A stretch of 64,000 bases of DNA from Halopseudomonas xiamenensis (GTDB lineage: Bacteria > Pseudomonadota > Gammaproteobacteria > Pseudomonadales > Pseudomonadaceae): NCBI RefSeq assembly GCF_014219065.1, contig NZ_JACLGO010000014.1, forward strand, positions 1 through 64,000, in the 5' to 3' direction. The notes beneath the pieces are model-generated. The model did no database searches and was not told the origin of the DNA. It saw only the letters and a list, made by a program, of their open reading frames with translations. This document shows positions 33,201-40,576 of this stretch, piece by piece; position 1 is the stretch's first letter; each line of letters opens with the position of its first letter. The position numbers were made by a program, and so were the translations under genes.

Positions 33201-33430
33201 TCGCCGCCGACATCGAACGTCGAATTCGCGTGGGCAATGTGTATATCAATCGCAATATGATTGGTGCTGTCGTGGGCGTTCAACCCTTTGGTGGCATGGG
33301 GCTTTCCGGTACGGGCCCCAAGGCGGGCGGGCCGCATTACCTGCTGCGCTTTGTCACCGAGAAAACCCGTACCATCAATACTGCGGCCATCGGTGGCAAT
33401 GCCAGCCTGCTGGCGCAAGGCGATGACTGA
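30209..33430 (+). CDS. putA: Bifunctional proline dehydrogenase / L-glutamate gamma-semialdehyde dehydrogenase PutA
   Basis: 1073 residues, the short PutA without the ribbon-helix-helix repressor domain. The N-terminal arm domain is followed by the FAD-dependent proline dehydrogenase barrel (about 180-480; SIKLSALHPRYE, VRLVKGAYWDTEIK, RLLENGANSSFVHQL). The aldehyde dehydrogenase domain (about 560-1045) has E826 in VAETGGQNAM and the catalytic cysteine C860 in SFASAGQRCSALRVLF. It oxidises proline to glutamate through an internal channel. It is divergent from pruR and upstream of putP with 106 nt between. Because the DNA-binding domain is missing, control must come from PruR or another factor. 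Frame intact. Confidence 0.97.
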   Translation: MPLPHPLHDQNRQRHGTADELLHPDLDQQSLQQLARQISQHYMVDENTLMPELIQLLDHQPAHIQQLHQRTAELVERVRNQGDAIDSLDQLLQQYSLDTQEGVLLMCLAEALLRIPDSRTAEALIRDKLSVADWKSHLGQSDSLLVNASTWGLILTKGVVKMDPRDDQPVPVLNRLVSRMGEPVVRQVMSHAMKLMGHQFVLGRTLPEALANGKPLFKQGYTYSFDMLGEAARTREDAQRYFAAYLDAIERVGQAGAKVTAAAPAPSISIKLSALHPRYERSQRDRVLKELGDTLAQLVARARELDVAITLDAEEADRLELSLEVLEQVYRQHAKGWGKLGLVVQAYSKRALPVLHWLTRLAAEQGDEIPVRLVKGAYWDTEIKLAQIEGLADYPVYTRKANTDIAYLACARYLLSDITRGRLFPQFATHNAHTIICLLDMAGNRPLEFQRLHGMGEALYKQALKLAPAGSYCRIYAPVGAHKDLLPYLVRRLLENGANSSFVHQLVDEDVPVAQLARHPLEALAGKAAYRNTSIPLPHDLYGPRRPNAKGLNLMINSQLDPLLQAMQTWDRHQWQGGPLLAQSVTAKPGPTQAVASPFDRQQQVGQIQWTSPDQVRQALDAAALAFARWNAVAVAERAAGLRRLADLLEMHFAELMALCAREAGKQLKDGVAEIREAVDFCRYYADQAEQKMGQPTRLPGPTGESNELYLSGKGVFVAISPWNFPVAIFLGQVAAAVVTGNTVLAKPAEQTSLVAHRCIELLHEAGIPRDVVQLVPGSGKELGPLLTSDPRVVGVVFTGSTATAQQINLGLAQRQHGPLATLVAETGGQNAMLVDSTALPEQVVADVLESSFASAGQRCSALRVLFLQEDIADKVEELLAGAMQELQLGDPRDLATDVGPVIDSQARQKLQAHIEHYRQQGRVLAATSVPDAWRAQGEFVAPVALRLNSIDELTAEHFGPVLHIVRYRATDIGQVIDSINRCGYGLTFGIQSRNEGLAADIERRIRVGNVYINRNMIGAVVGVQPFGGMGLSGTGPKAGGPHYLLRFVTEKTRTINTAAIGGNASLLAQGDD

Positions 33431-33536
33431 ACCTGTGCCCATCGTCTCCCCTTCTACAAGGAGCTGTTGCAATGCTGGATAACAACAATAATCCCTGCCC
33501 CACCCGCGGGGCCTCCCCACAGCAGAGGGCATTCCC

Positions 33537-35039
33537 ATGACCGACCAGACTTATCAGTTGATCGCCATCGGCCTGTACTTCGTGACCATGCTGGGCATCG
33601 GTTACTACGCCTATTTCAAGACCACCGACCTGGACGACTACATGCTCGCCGGGCGCAAGCTCTCGCCGGGGGTCGCCGCGCTGTCCGCCGGGGCGTCGGA
33701 CATGTCCGGCTGGCTGCTGATGGGGCTACCCGGGGCTATCTACGCATCGGGCCTGGTGGAAGCCTGGATCGCCATTGGGCTGACCGTTGGCGCCTATCTC
33801 AACTGGCGTTTCGTGGCACCACGGCTGCGCTCCTACACGGAAGTATCCAACAACTCGATCACCCTGCCGAGCTTCATGGAGAACCGTTTCAAGGACAAGA
33901 CCCGCCTGCTGCGCATCACCTCCGGCATCATCATCCTGGTGTTCTTCACCTTCTACGTGTCCTCCGGCATGGTCGCTGGCGGGGTGTTCTTCGAGGCGTC
34001 GTTCAATACCCACTACCTGTTCGGCATGCTGCTGGTGGCCGGCATCACCCTGACCTATACCCTGTTCGGTGGTTTTCTCGGCGCCTCCCTGACCGACGTG
34101 GTCCAGGGCCTGCTGATGCTGGCCGCGCTGATTGTCGTCCCGATCATCACCGTCTTCAGCATGGGCGGTCTGGGCGAGACCATCGATGCCATCAATGCCG
34201 CTGATGCCGCGCACAACCTGGCCAACCCGGGTGCCGAACTGCACCGTACTTCCCTGCTGTTCGGTGGCAGCCTGCTGGCAATCATCTCGGCCGCGTCCTG
34301 GGGCCTGGGGTACTTCGGCCAGCCGCACATCATCGTGCGCTTCATGGCGCTGCGTTCATCCGCTGACGCCAAGGCCGGTCGCCGGATCGGCATCGGCTGG
34401 ATGATTCTGGTCGCCAGTGGTGCGGTGTTCACCGGCCTGATCGGCGTTGGCTATTTCCATGCCAGCGAGCGCACCCTGAACAATCCGGAAACCGTATTCC
34501 TGCTGCTATCGCAGATCCTGTTCCACCCACTCATCGCCGGGATGGTGCTGGCAGCGGTGCTGGCCGCCATCATGTCCACCGTTTCCTCGCAACTGATCGT
34601 CTGCTCCTCGGCACTGGTCGAAGACCTGTACAAGATCATTGGCAAGGAGCTGACGGCCCAGCAGCAGGTTCGTCTCGGACGCCTGGGTGTACTGGCAGTC
34701 GCCGTGGTAGCCGCGCTGCTGGCCATCGACCCGCGCTCCAACATTCTCGGGCTGGTCGCCTTCGCCTGGGCAGGCTTCGGTGGCGCCTTCGGCCCGATCA
34801 TCCTGCTGTCGCTGTTCTGGCGCCGGCTCACCGCCATGGGCGCTCTGGCCGGGATGATCACCGGCGCCGTGGTAGTGGGCATCTGGGGCTATATTCCCAG
34901 CCTGCAGGCGCTGATGTACGAGATCGTACCCGGCTTCCTGGCCTGTACCCTGGCCGCCGTGGTGGTTTCACTGCTGATGCAGCCCCGCCACAATGAAGAA
35001 ATCCAGGCCGAATTCAACACCATGGAGTCGCATCACTGA
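33537..35039 (+). CDS. putP: Sodium/proline symporter PutP
   Basis: 500 residues with the 13-helix profile of the solute:sodium symporter family. Characteristic segments are DDYMLAGRKLSPGVAALSAG and ASDMSGWLLMGLPGAIYASG near the Na+ and proline sites, and STVSSQLIVCSSALVEDLYK. It imports proline for PutA and is probably co-transcribed with it. The stop codon overlaps by 7 bp the end of the convergent eamA-like gene, so transcription of the two must meet. Confidence 0.97.
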   Translation: MTDQTYQLIAIGLYFVTMLGIGYYAYFKTTDLDDYMLAGRKLSPGVAALSAGASDMSGWLLMGLPGAIYASGLVEAWIAIGLTVGAYLNWRFVAPRLRSYTEVSNNSITLPSFMENRFKDKTRLLRITSGIIILVFFTFYVSSGMVAGGVFFEASFNTHYLFGMLLVAGITLTYTLFGGFLGASLTDVVQGLLMLAALIVVPIITVFSMGGLGETIDAINAADAAHNLANPGAELHRTSLLFGGSLLAIISAASWGLGYFGQPHIIVRFMALRSSADAKAGRRIGIGWMILVASGAVFTGLIGVGYFHASERTLNNPETVFLLLSQILFHPLIAGMVLAAVLAAIMSTVSSQLIVCSSALVEDLYKIIGKELTAQQQVRLGRLGVLAVAVVAALLAIDPRSNILGLVAFAWAGFGGAFGPIILLSLFWRRLTAMGALAGMITGAVVVGIWGYIPSLQALMYEIVPGFLACTLAAVVVSLLMQPRHNEEIQAEFNTMESHH

Positions 35040-35959
35040 ACCAGGCCATGCCCGCGCCTGCCCAGCGGCAGGCGCAGGGTCTGCAACAGCAGGCTGAGCA
35101 TGATCAGCGGTATTCCGATCCAGCCCACCGGTGAGAGCCATTCACCCACGATCAACACCGCCAGCAGCACGGCAACCACAGGCTCAAGCAGCGTGATCAG
35201 GGTTGCGGTGCTGGCGGCGATGTATCTCAAGCCATAGCTGAAGCACAGGTAGCCGCCGAACATCGGCACCAACGCCATGTACAGCGCCACGCCCGCATTG
35301 CTCGCCGTGGCGAACAGGTTCTGCCCGGTGACCAGCAGCGTTGGCAGCAAAAGCATGGCGGCCAGCCCGAACATGCTGGCCATGGCCGCCTTCGAGTCCA
35401 CGCCCTGCTCGATCATATGCCTGGCCACCCAGGAATAGACTGCATAGCTCAACCCGGCCAGCAACCCCAGCCCCACCCCCAGGTAGGACATGAGCGAAGT
35501 GCTCTCGGTAGCGGATACCGGCTGTTGCCCCAGCGCCAGCAACACGATTCCCGCCGCCCCGATCACAAAACTGAGGCCCCAGCGCAGGGATATCCGTTTC
35601 CGGCTGAAAAGACACTCCAGCATCACGGTGAACAGGGGAGCACTGGCAATGGAGATCACCGTGCCGATGGCGACACCGGACAGTCGCATGGAGCTGTAGA
35701 AGGCCAGCGGATAGACAGCGACGGACAACCCGCCGAGCAGCAGGCTGAGGCGATGGCGACGCAACAGCGCCCTGTCGCGCAGCAGTTCGCTCAGCGCATT
35801 CATGACCAGCAGGATACCGCCGGCGCCCATGGCGAACGCGCCTATGGCCAGGGCGCTGACATCCGGGGCAAAGGTGGCTGCGGTGCCCGTGGTGCCCCAG
35901 ATGACACTGGCCGCGATGATGGCGACAACGCCACGGGAATACTGCTCTTGTCGACTCAT
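35033..35959 (-). CDS. EamA/DMT-superfamily metabolite exporter
   Basis: 308 residues from the ATG at 35959 (AGGTG upstream; earlier in-frame starts would enter the AraC promoter). Ten hydrophobic segments with two EamA repeats: SRGVVAIIAASVIWGTTGTA begins the first, and SYLGVGLGLLAGLSYAVYSW the second. These are inner-membrane drug/metabolite transporters, often amino-acid or purine exporters; the substrate cannot be read. It lies convergent to putP and downstream of the AraC-family gene on the same strand, 101 nt apart, so that regulator may control it. Confidence 0.88.
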   Translation of the reverse strand: MSRQEQYSRGVVAIIAASVIWGTTGTAATFAPDVSALAIGAFAMGAGGILLVMNALSELLRDRALLRRHRLSLLLGGLSVAVYPLAFYSSMRLSGVAIGTVISIASAPLFTVMLECLFSRKRISLRWGLSFVIGAAGIVLLALGQQPVSATESTSLMSYLGVGLGLLAGLSYAVYSWVARHMIEQGVDSKAAMASMFGLAAMLLLPTLLVTGQNLFATASNAGVALYMALVPMFGGYLCFSYGLRYIAASTATLITLLEPVVAVLLAVLIVGEWLSPVGWIGIPLIMLSLLLQTLRLPLGRRGHGLVQ

Positions 35960-36060
35960 GATGCACCTGGCAAAGCACTGGTTTGCGATACCGGCATTGT
36001 ATGGGTCGAGAGACCCCGGCTTTGTGCTGAAAGGACGCTCTTTGCTGCTGATCAGACGGA

Positions 36061-36777
36061 TCAGGGGGCGAACCGGGTCGGTGACATGCCGAAACAGGCG
36101 GAGAAACGCCGGCTGAATGCCGACACATCGGTATAGCCGACCTGCTCGGCAATCCGCTGAATCGAGTAGTCGGTGTGCTGCAACAACGCCCTGGCCCTGT
36201 CCATGCGCATCTGGGTCAGATACTGCATCACCGTCATGCCAACCTGCTCGCGGAACAGCTTCTTGCACTGCGTTTCACTGAGGCAGGCAACCCGGGCCAG
36301 CTCGTGAATCGCCAGTCTCTGCTCCAGCCGTTCAGCCATGTAGCGCAGCACCCGGCGAATCCTCTGGTCGACCTGGGGCATCAGGCGCTGCTCGGCCAGC
36401 AGTTGGGCAAAGACCTGGGATATCGACTGCTCCAGCTCCGGGTTGAGCTGGTGCTGCAACTGCGCTTCGATGAAGTCCAGATAGCGTATCAGCGGTGGAC
36501 TGATCGAGAACACCGCCGGGCTGCTGCCCGCCAGGTTGCCCGGCAGGCTATCCATGTCGGCAACAACGAACCGGGCCTCGGTATCCGCCGTGAAGTGATG
36601 CTGCTGCCCGCGCCGGATCAGTACACTCTCGCCAGGAGCGACATTCCCGCTATAGGCCTCGAACTCGATCTCGATGACCCCGCGCAGCGGCAGCACCAAC
36701 TGGTGGAAGTCATGGGCATGCCCATGGCGCTGGCGGCTGTAGGATCGTATGGAAAGGTGGGTGGCCACAGGCTGCAT
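36061..36777 (-). CDS. AraC-family transcriptional regulator, divergent from liuA
   Basis: 238 residues. The cupin-like N-terminus (RQRHGHAHDFHQLVLPLRG, about 15-80) is followed by an AraC DNA-binding domain with two HTHs (LAIHELARVACLSETQCKKL and IQRIAEQVGYTDVSAFSRRF). It faces liuA across a 132-bp gap and is followed on its own strand by an EamA exporter. Either could be its target. In most Pseudomonas the liu operon starts with the MerR-type liuR, which is absent here, so a swap of regulator is possible but unproven. Confidence 0.85.
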   Translation of the reverse strand: MQPVATHLSIRSYSRQRHGHAHDFHQLVLPLRGVIEIEFEAYSGNVAPGESVLIRRGQQHHFTADTEARFVVADMDSLPGNLAGSSPAVFSISPPLIRYLDFIEAQLQHQLNPELEQSISQVFAQLLAEQRLMPQVDQRIRRVLRYMAERLEQRLAIHELARVACLSETQCKKLFREQVGMTVMQYLTQMRMDRARALLQHTDYSIQRIAEQVGYTDVSAFSRRFSACFGMSPTRFAP

Positions 36778-36909
36778 CTCTTGAACATGGCACCGGCAAA
36801 CTCAGCAACCGGATCATCTCGATGAAAAACAAATTTAACAAATTGCCGCCCAGTGCATAAGCTGCCTTCACTGGCCCACAAAATCAATGATAACCAGAGG
36901 CACCAGAGC

Positions 36910-38073
36910 ATGAGCTATCACTCTCTCGACTTCGACCTCGGCGAGACCATCGACCTGCTGCGCGACTCGGTCCAGCAGTTCGCCCAGGCCGAGCTGGCCC
37001 CCCGCGCAGCGCAGATCGACCGCGACAACGCCTTCCCCATGGACATGTGGCGCAAGTTCGGTGACATGGGCCTGCTGGGCATGACCGTGGACGAGGAATA
37101 TGGTGGCACCAACCTGGGCTACCTGGCCCATGCCGTCGCCATGGAGGAGATCAGCCGTGCCTCCGCCTCGGTCGGCCTGTCCTACGGTGCGCACTCCAAC
37201 CTGTGCGTGAACCAGATCCACAAGAACGGCACCCGTGAGCAGAAGCTCAAGTACCTGCCCAGGCTGTGCAGCGGCGAACACGTCGGCGCCCTGGCCATGA
37301 GCGAGCCCAATGCCGGCTCCGACGTGGTGTCGATGAAGCTGCGCGCCGACAAACGCGGTGACCGTTACATTCTCAACGGCAACAAGATGTGGATCACCAA
37401 CGGGCCGGACGCCGACACCTACGTGATCTATGCCAAGACCGACCTCAACGCCGGTTCCAGGGGCATCACCGCCTTTATCGTCGAGCGCGATTTCAGGGGC
37501 TTCTCGCGCCAGCAGAAGCTGGACAAGCTCGGCATGCGCGGCTCCAACACCTGCGAGCTGGTGTTCGAGGATGTGGAAGTACCGGAGGAAAACATTCTCG
37601 GCCAGGAAGGCCAGGGCGTGGCGGTGCTGATGAGCGGCCTGGACTACGAGCGCACCGTGCTCTCCGGTGGCCCGGTCGGCATCATGCGTGCCTGCCTGGA
37701 CGTGGTGGTGCCCTATGTGCACGAGCGGCGCCAGTTCGACCAGGCGATCGGCGAGTTCCAGCTGATCCAGGGCAAGCTGGCCGACATGTATACCGGCATG
37801 AGCGCCTCCAGGGCCTATCTCTACAGTGTCGCCCGGGCCTGCGACCGCGGCCGGGAGTCGCGCAAGGATGCCGCGGCGGTGATCCTCTATACCGCTGAAA
37901 TGGCTACCAAGATGGCACTGGACACCATCCAGATCCTCGGCGGCAACGGCTACACCAACGACTACCCGGCTGGTCGCCTGCTGCGCGATGCCAAGCTCTA
38001 CGAGATCGGCGCCGGCACCAGCGAGATTCGCCGCATGCTGATCGGTCGCGAACTGTTCAACGAAACGAAATAA
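36910..38073 (+). CDS. liuA: Isovaleryl-CoA dehydrogenase (LiuA)
   Basis: 387 residues from the ATG at 36910; upstream ATG at 36853 is less likely. Acyl-CoA dehydrogenase family with [20 protein letters not shown], the FAD signature [20 protein letters not shown] and the C-terminal [20 protein letters not shown]. The acid [17 protein letters not shown] contains the position of the catalytic glutamate used by isovaleryl-CoA dehydrogenases. It converts isovaleryl-CoA to 3-methylcrotonyl-CoA in leucine catabolism, and it heads the liuABCDE cluster. Confidence 0.95.
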   Translation: MSYHSLDFDLGETIDLLRDSVQQFAQAELAPRAAQIDRDNAFPMDMWRKFGDMGLLGMTVDEEYGGTNLGYLAHAVAMEEISRASASVGLSYGAHSNLCVNQIHKNGTREQKLKYLPRLCSGEHVGALAMSEPNAGSDVVSMKLRADKRGDRYILNGNKMWITNGPDADTYVIYAKTDLNAGSRGITAFIVERDFRGFSRQQKLDKLGMRGSNTCELVFEDVEVPEENILGQEGQGVAVLMSGLDYERTVLSGGPVGIMRACLDVVVPYVHERRQFDQAIGEFQLIQGKLADMYTGMSASRAYLYSVARACDRGRESRKDAAAVILYTAEMATKMALDTIQILGGNGYTNDYPAGRLLRDAKLYEIGAGTSEIRRMLIGRELFNETK

Positions 38074-38075
38074 CG

Positions 38076-38158
38076 GCAGCTGCAAGCCGCAAGCGACAAG
38101 CTGCAAGCAAGAGCCCCGCTGCTCTCTTGCTGCTTGGGGCTGGTAGCTTGCAGCTCAT
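38076..38158. repeat. Palindromic intergenic repeat of the GCAAGCTGCAAG type
   Basis: The gap between liuA and liuB is filled by a large imperfect palindrome. The left arm opens AGCTGCAAGC and contains GCTGCAAGCAAGAG; the right arm, read on the bottom strand, opens with the same AGCTGCAAGC and contains AAGCAGCAAGAG. Such elements are scattered between Pseudomonas genes. It could form a long hairpin in the liu mRNA and alter relative expression of liuA versus liuB, which is inference. Confidence 0.7.
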
Positions 38159-38167
38159 GGAGAAGAC

Positions 38168-39772
38168 ATGATCCTGCCTACCCAGATCAACACCCGCTCG
38201 CCTGAGTACACCGCCAACCAGGCAGCGATGCTCAGCCAGGTCAACGAATTGCGCTGCCTGCTCGCCCACATCCATGAAGGCGGCGGCACCAAGGCCCAGG
38301 AACGCCACAGGTCGCGTGGCAAGCTGCTGCCGCGCGAGCGTATCAATCGCCTGCTGGATGTCGGCGCGCCCTTCCTCGAGATCGGCCAGCTGGCCGCCCA
38401 CGAGGTCTATGGTGAGGACGTGCCAGCCGCCGGCGTGGTCGCCGGCATCGGCCGGGTCGAGGGCGTCGAATGCATGATCGTGGCCAACGACGCCACGGTC
38501 AAAGGCGGCAGCTACTACCCGCTGACCGTCAAGAAGCACCTGCGTGCCCAGGCCATCGCCCAGCAGAACCGCCTGCCCTGCCTCTACCTGGTGGACTCGG
38601 GCGGGGCCAACCTGCCGCGCCAGGACGAGGTGTTTCCCGACCGCGAGCATTTCGGGCGCATCTTCTTCAACCAGGCCAATATGAGCGCCATGGGGATTCC
38701 GCAGATTGCCGTGGTCATGGGCTCCTGCACCGCCGGCGGGGCCTATGTACCGGCGATGAGCGACGAGACCATCATGGTGCGCAATCAGGCCACCATCTTC
38801 CTTGCCGGCCCGCCGCTGGTGAAAGCCGCCACCGGCGAGGAGGTCAGCGCCGAGGAGCTGGGCGGTGCGGATGTGCACTGCAGGATCAGTGGTGTGGCCG
38901 ACCATTACGCGGAAGACGACGAGCATGCGCTGGCCCTGGCCCGCCGCTGCATCGCCAACCTGAACTGGCGCAAGCAGGGCCAATTGCGCAGTCGCGCTCC
39001 GCTGCCCCCGCGCTACGCTGTCGAGGAGCTGTACGGCATAGTGCCGGCTGACAGCAAGCAGCCGTTCGATGTGCGCGAGGTGATCGCCCGGCTGGTCGAT
39101 GACAGCGAGTTCGATGAGTTCAAGGCACTGTTCGGCGCTACCCTGATCTGCGGCTTCGCCCACCTGCACGGCTATCCGGTCGCCATTCTGGCCAACAACG
39201 GCATCCTGTTCGCCGAGTCGGCGCAGAAAGGTGCGCACTTTATCGAGCTGGCCTGCCAACGCGGTATCCCGCTACTGTTCCTGCAGAACATCACCGGCTT
39301 TATGGTCGGCAAGAAGTATGAAGAGGGCGGCATCGCCAAGCATGGCGCCAAACTGGTCACCGCGGTGGCCTGCGCCCAGGTGCCGAAGTTCACGGTGATC
39401 ATCGGTGGCAGTTTCGGTGCCGGCAACTATGGCATGTGCGGCCGCGCCTACGACCCGCGCTTTCTGTGGATGTGGCCAAATGCGCGCATCGGCGTGATGG
39501 GCGCCGAGCAGGCAGCCGGGGTGCTGGTGCAGGTCAAACGCGAGCAGGCAGCCCGTTCTGGCGAATCTTTCTCCGCCGAGGAGGAAACGCGCATCAAGCA
39601 GCCGATCGTTGCCCAGTACGAGCAGCAGGCGCATGCCTTCTATTCCAGTGCGCGGCTGTGGGATGACGGGGTGATCGATCCCGCCCAGACCCGTGACGTT
39701 CTCGGCCTGGCGCTGTCCGCCAGCCTCAATGCCCCGATCGAACCGACCCGGTTCGGCGTGTTCCGGATGTGA
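38168..39772 (+). CDS. liuB: Methylcrotonyl-CoA carboxylase, carboxyltransferase (beta) subunit LiuB
   Basis: 534 residues. Carboxyltransferase domain of the acetyl/propionyl/methylcrotonyl type: [40 protein letters not shown] and the second half with [19 protein letters not shown] and [19 protein letters not shown]. With the biotinylated alpha subunit LiuD it makes 3-methylglutaconyl-CoA from 3-methylcrotonyl-CoA. An AGAAGAC-type site precedes the start. It follows the palindromic repeat and lies 3 nt upstream of liuC. Confidence 0.96.
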   Translation: MILPTQINTRSPEYTANQAAMLSQVNELRCLLAHIHEGGGTKAQERHRSRGKLLPRERINRLLDVGAPFLEIGQLAAHEVYGEDVPAAGVVAGIGRVEGVECMIVANDATVKGGSYYPLTVKKHLRAQAIAQQNRLPCLYLVDSGGANLPRQDEVFPDREHFGRIFFNQANMSAMGIPQIAVVMGSCTAGGAYVPAMSDETIMVRNQATIFLAGPPLVKAATGEEVSAEELGGADVHCRISGVADHYAEDDEHALALARRCIANLNWRKQGQLRSRAPLPPRYAVEELYGIVPADSKQPFDVREVIARLVDDSEFDEFKALFGATLICGFAHLHGYPVAILANNGILFAESAQKGAHFIELACQRGIPLLFLQNITGFMVGKKYEEGGIAKHGAKLVTAVACAQVPKFTVIIGGSFGAGNYGMCGRAYDPRFLWMWPNARIGVMGAEQAAGVLVQVKREQAARSGESFSAEEETRIKQPIVAQYEQQAHAFYSSARLWDDGVIDPAQTRDVLGLALSASLNAPIEPTRFGVFRM

Positions 39773-39775
39773 GCC

Positions 39776-40576
39776 ATGACCGATTTCAATACCCTGCAGC
39801 TGGAACATGATCCGCGTGGCTTCGCCACCCTGTGGTTGAACCGCCCGCAGAAGAACAATGCCCTCGACGCCGAGATGATCGGCGAGGCGATCCGTGCCGT
39901 GCATTTGGTCAATGCCGATCCGCAGTTGCGCTTCCTGCTGTTGCGCGGGCGTGGCAAACACTTCTCCGCCGGTGCCGACCTGGCCTGGATGCAGGCCTCG
40001 GCCAGGCTGGATTACCAGGCCAACCTCAATGATGCCCATCAGCTGGCAGAATTGATGTACACCCTGCAGGCACTGAGCATACCGACCCTGGCGGTGGTCC
40101 AGGGTGCGGCCTTCGGTGGTGCGCTGGGATTGATCAGTTGCTGCGACATGGCGATCGGCGCCACCGATGCGCTGTTCTCACTGTCCGAGGTGCGCATCGG
40201 GCTGACACCCGCGGTGATCAGCCCCTTCGTGGTCCAGGCCATCGGCCAGCGCGCCGCACGCCGCTACGCGCTGACCGCCGAGCGTTTCGATGGCCAGCGT
40301 GCCCGCGAACTGGGCCTGCTGGCGGAGGTCTTCCCCAGCGCCGAGCTGGATGTGCAGGTCGAAGCCTGGGTCGCCAATCTGCTGCTCAACAGCCCGCAGG
40401 CCATCCAGGTGACCAAAGAGCTGTTGCGGGAAGTCGGCAATGGCACGCCCAGCCCGGCCCTGCGCAGCTATACCGAACAGGCCATCGCCCGCATTCGCGT
40501 CAGCCAGGAGGGCCAGGAAGGGTTGAATGCCTTTCTAGAGAAGCGCACCCCATCCTGGCAGGAGAAAACACCATGA
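39776..40576 (+). CDS. liuC: Methylglutaconyl-CoA hydratase LiuC (enoyl-CoA hydratase family)
   Basis: 266 residues, crotonase fold. Key segments are LRGRGKHFSAGADLAWMQAS and VVQGAAFGGALGLISCCDMA, which form the oxyanion hole and CoA pocket, and LSEVRIGLTPAVISPFVVQA. It hydrates 3-methylglutaconyl-CoA to HMG-CoA, the fourth step of the pathway. The stop overlaps the liuD start (ATGA), so translation is coupled. Confidence 0.94.
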   Translation: MTDFNTLQLEHDPRGFATLWLNRPQKNNALDAEMIGEAIRAVHLVNADPQLRFLLLRGRGKHFSAGADLAWMQASARLDYQANLNDAHQLAELMYTLQALSIPTLAVVQGAAFGGALGLISCCDMAIGATDALFSLSEVRIGLTPAVISPFVVQAIGQRAARRYALTAERFDGQRARELGLLAEVFPSAELDVQVEAWVANLLLNSPQAIQVTKELLREVGNGTPSPALRSYTEQAIARIRVSQEGQEGLNAFLEKRTPSWQEKTP

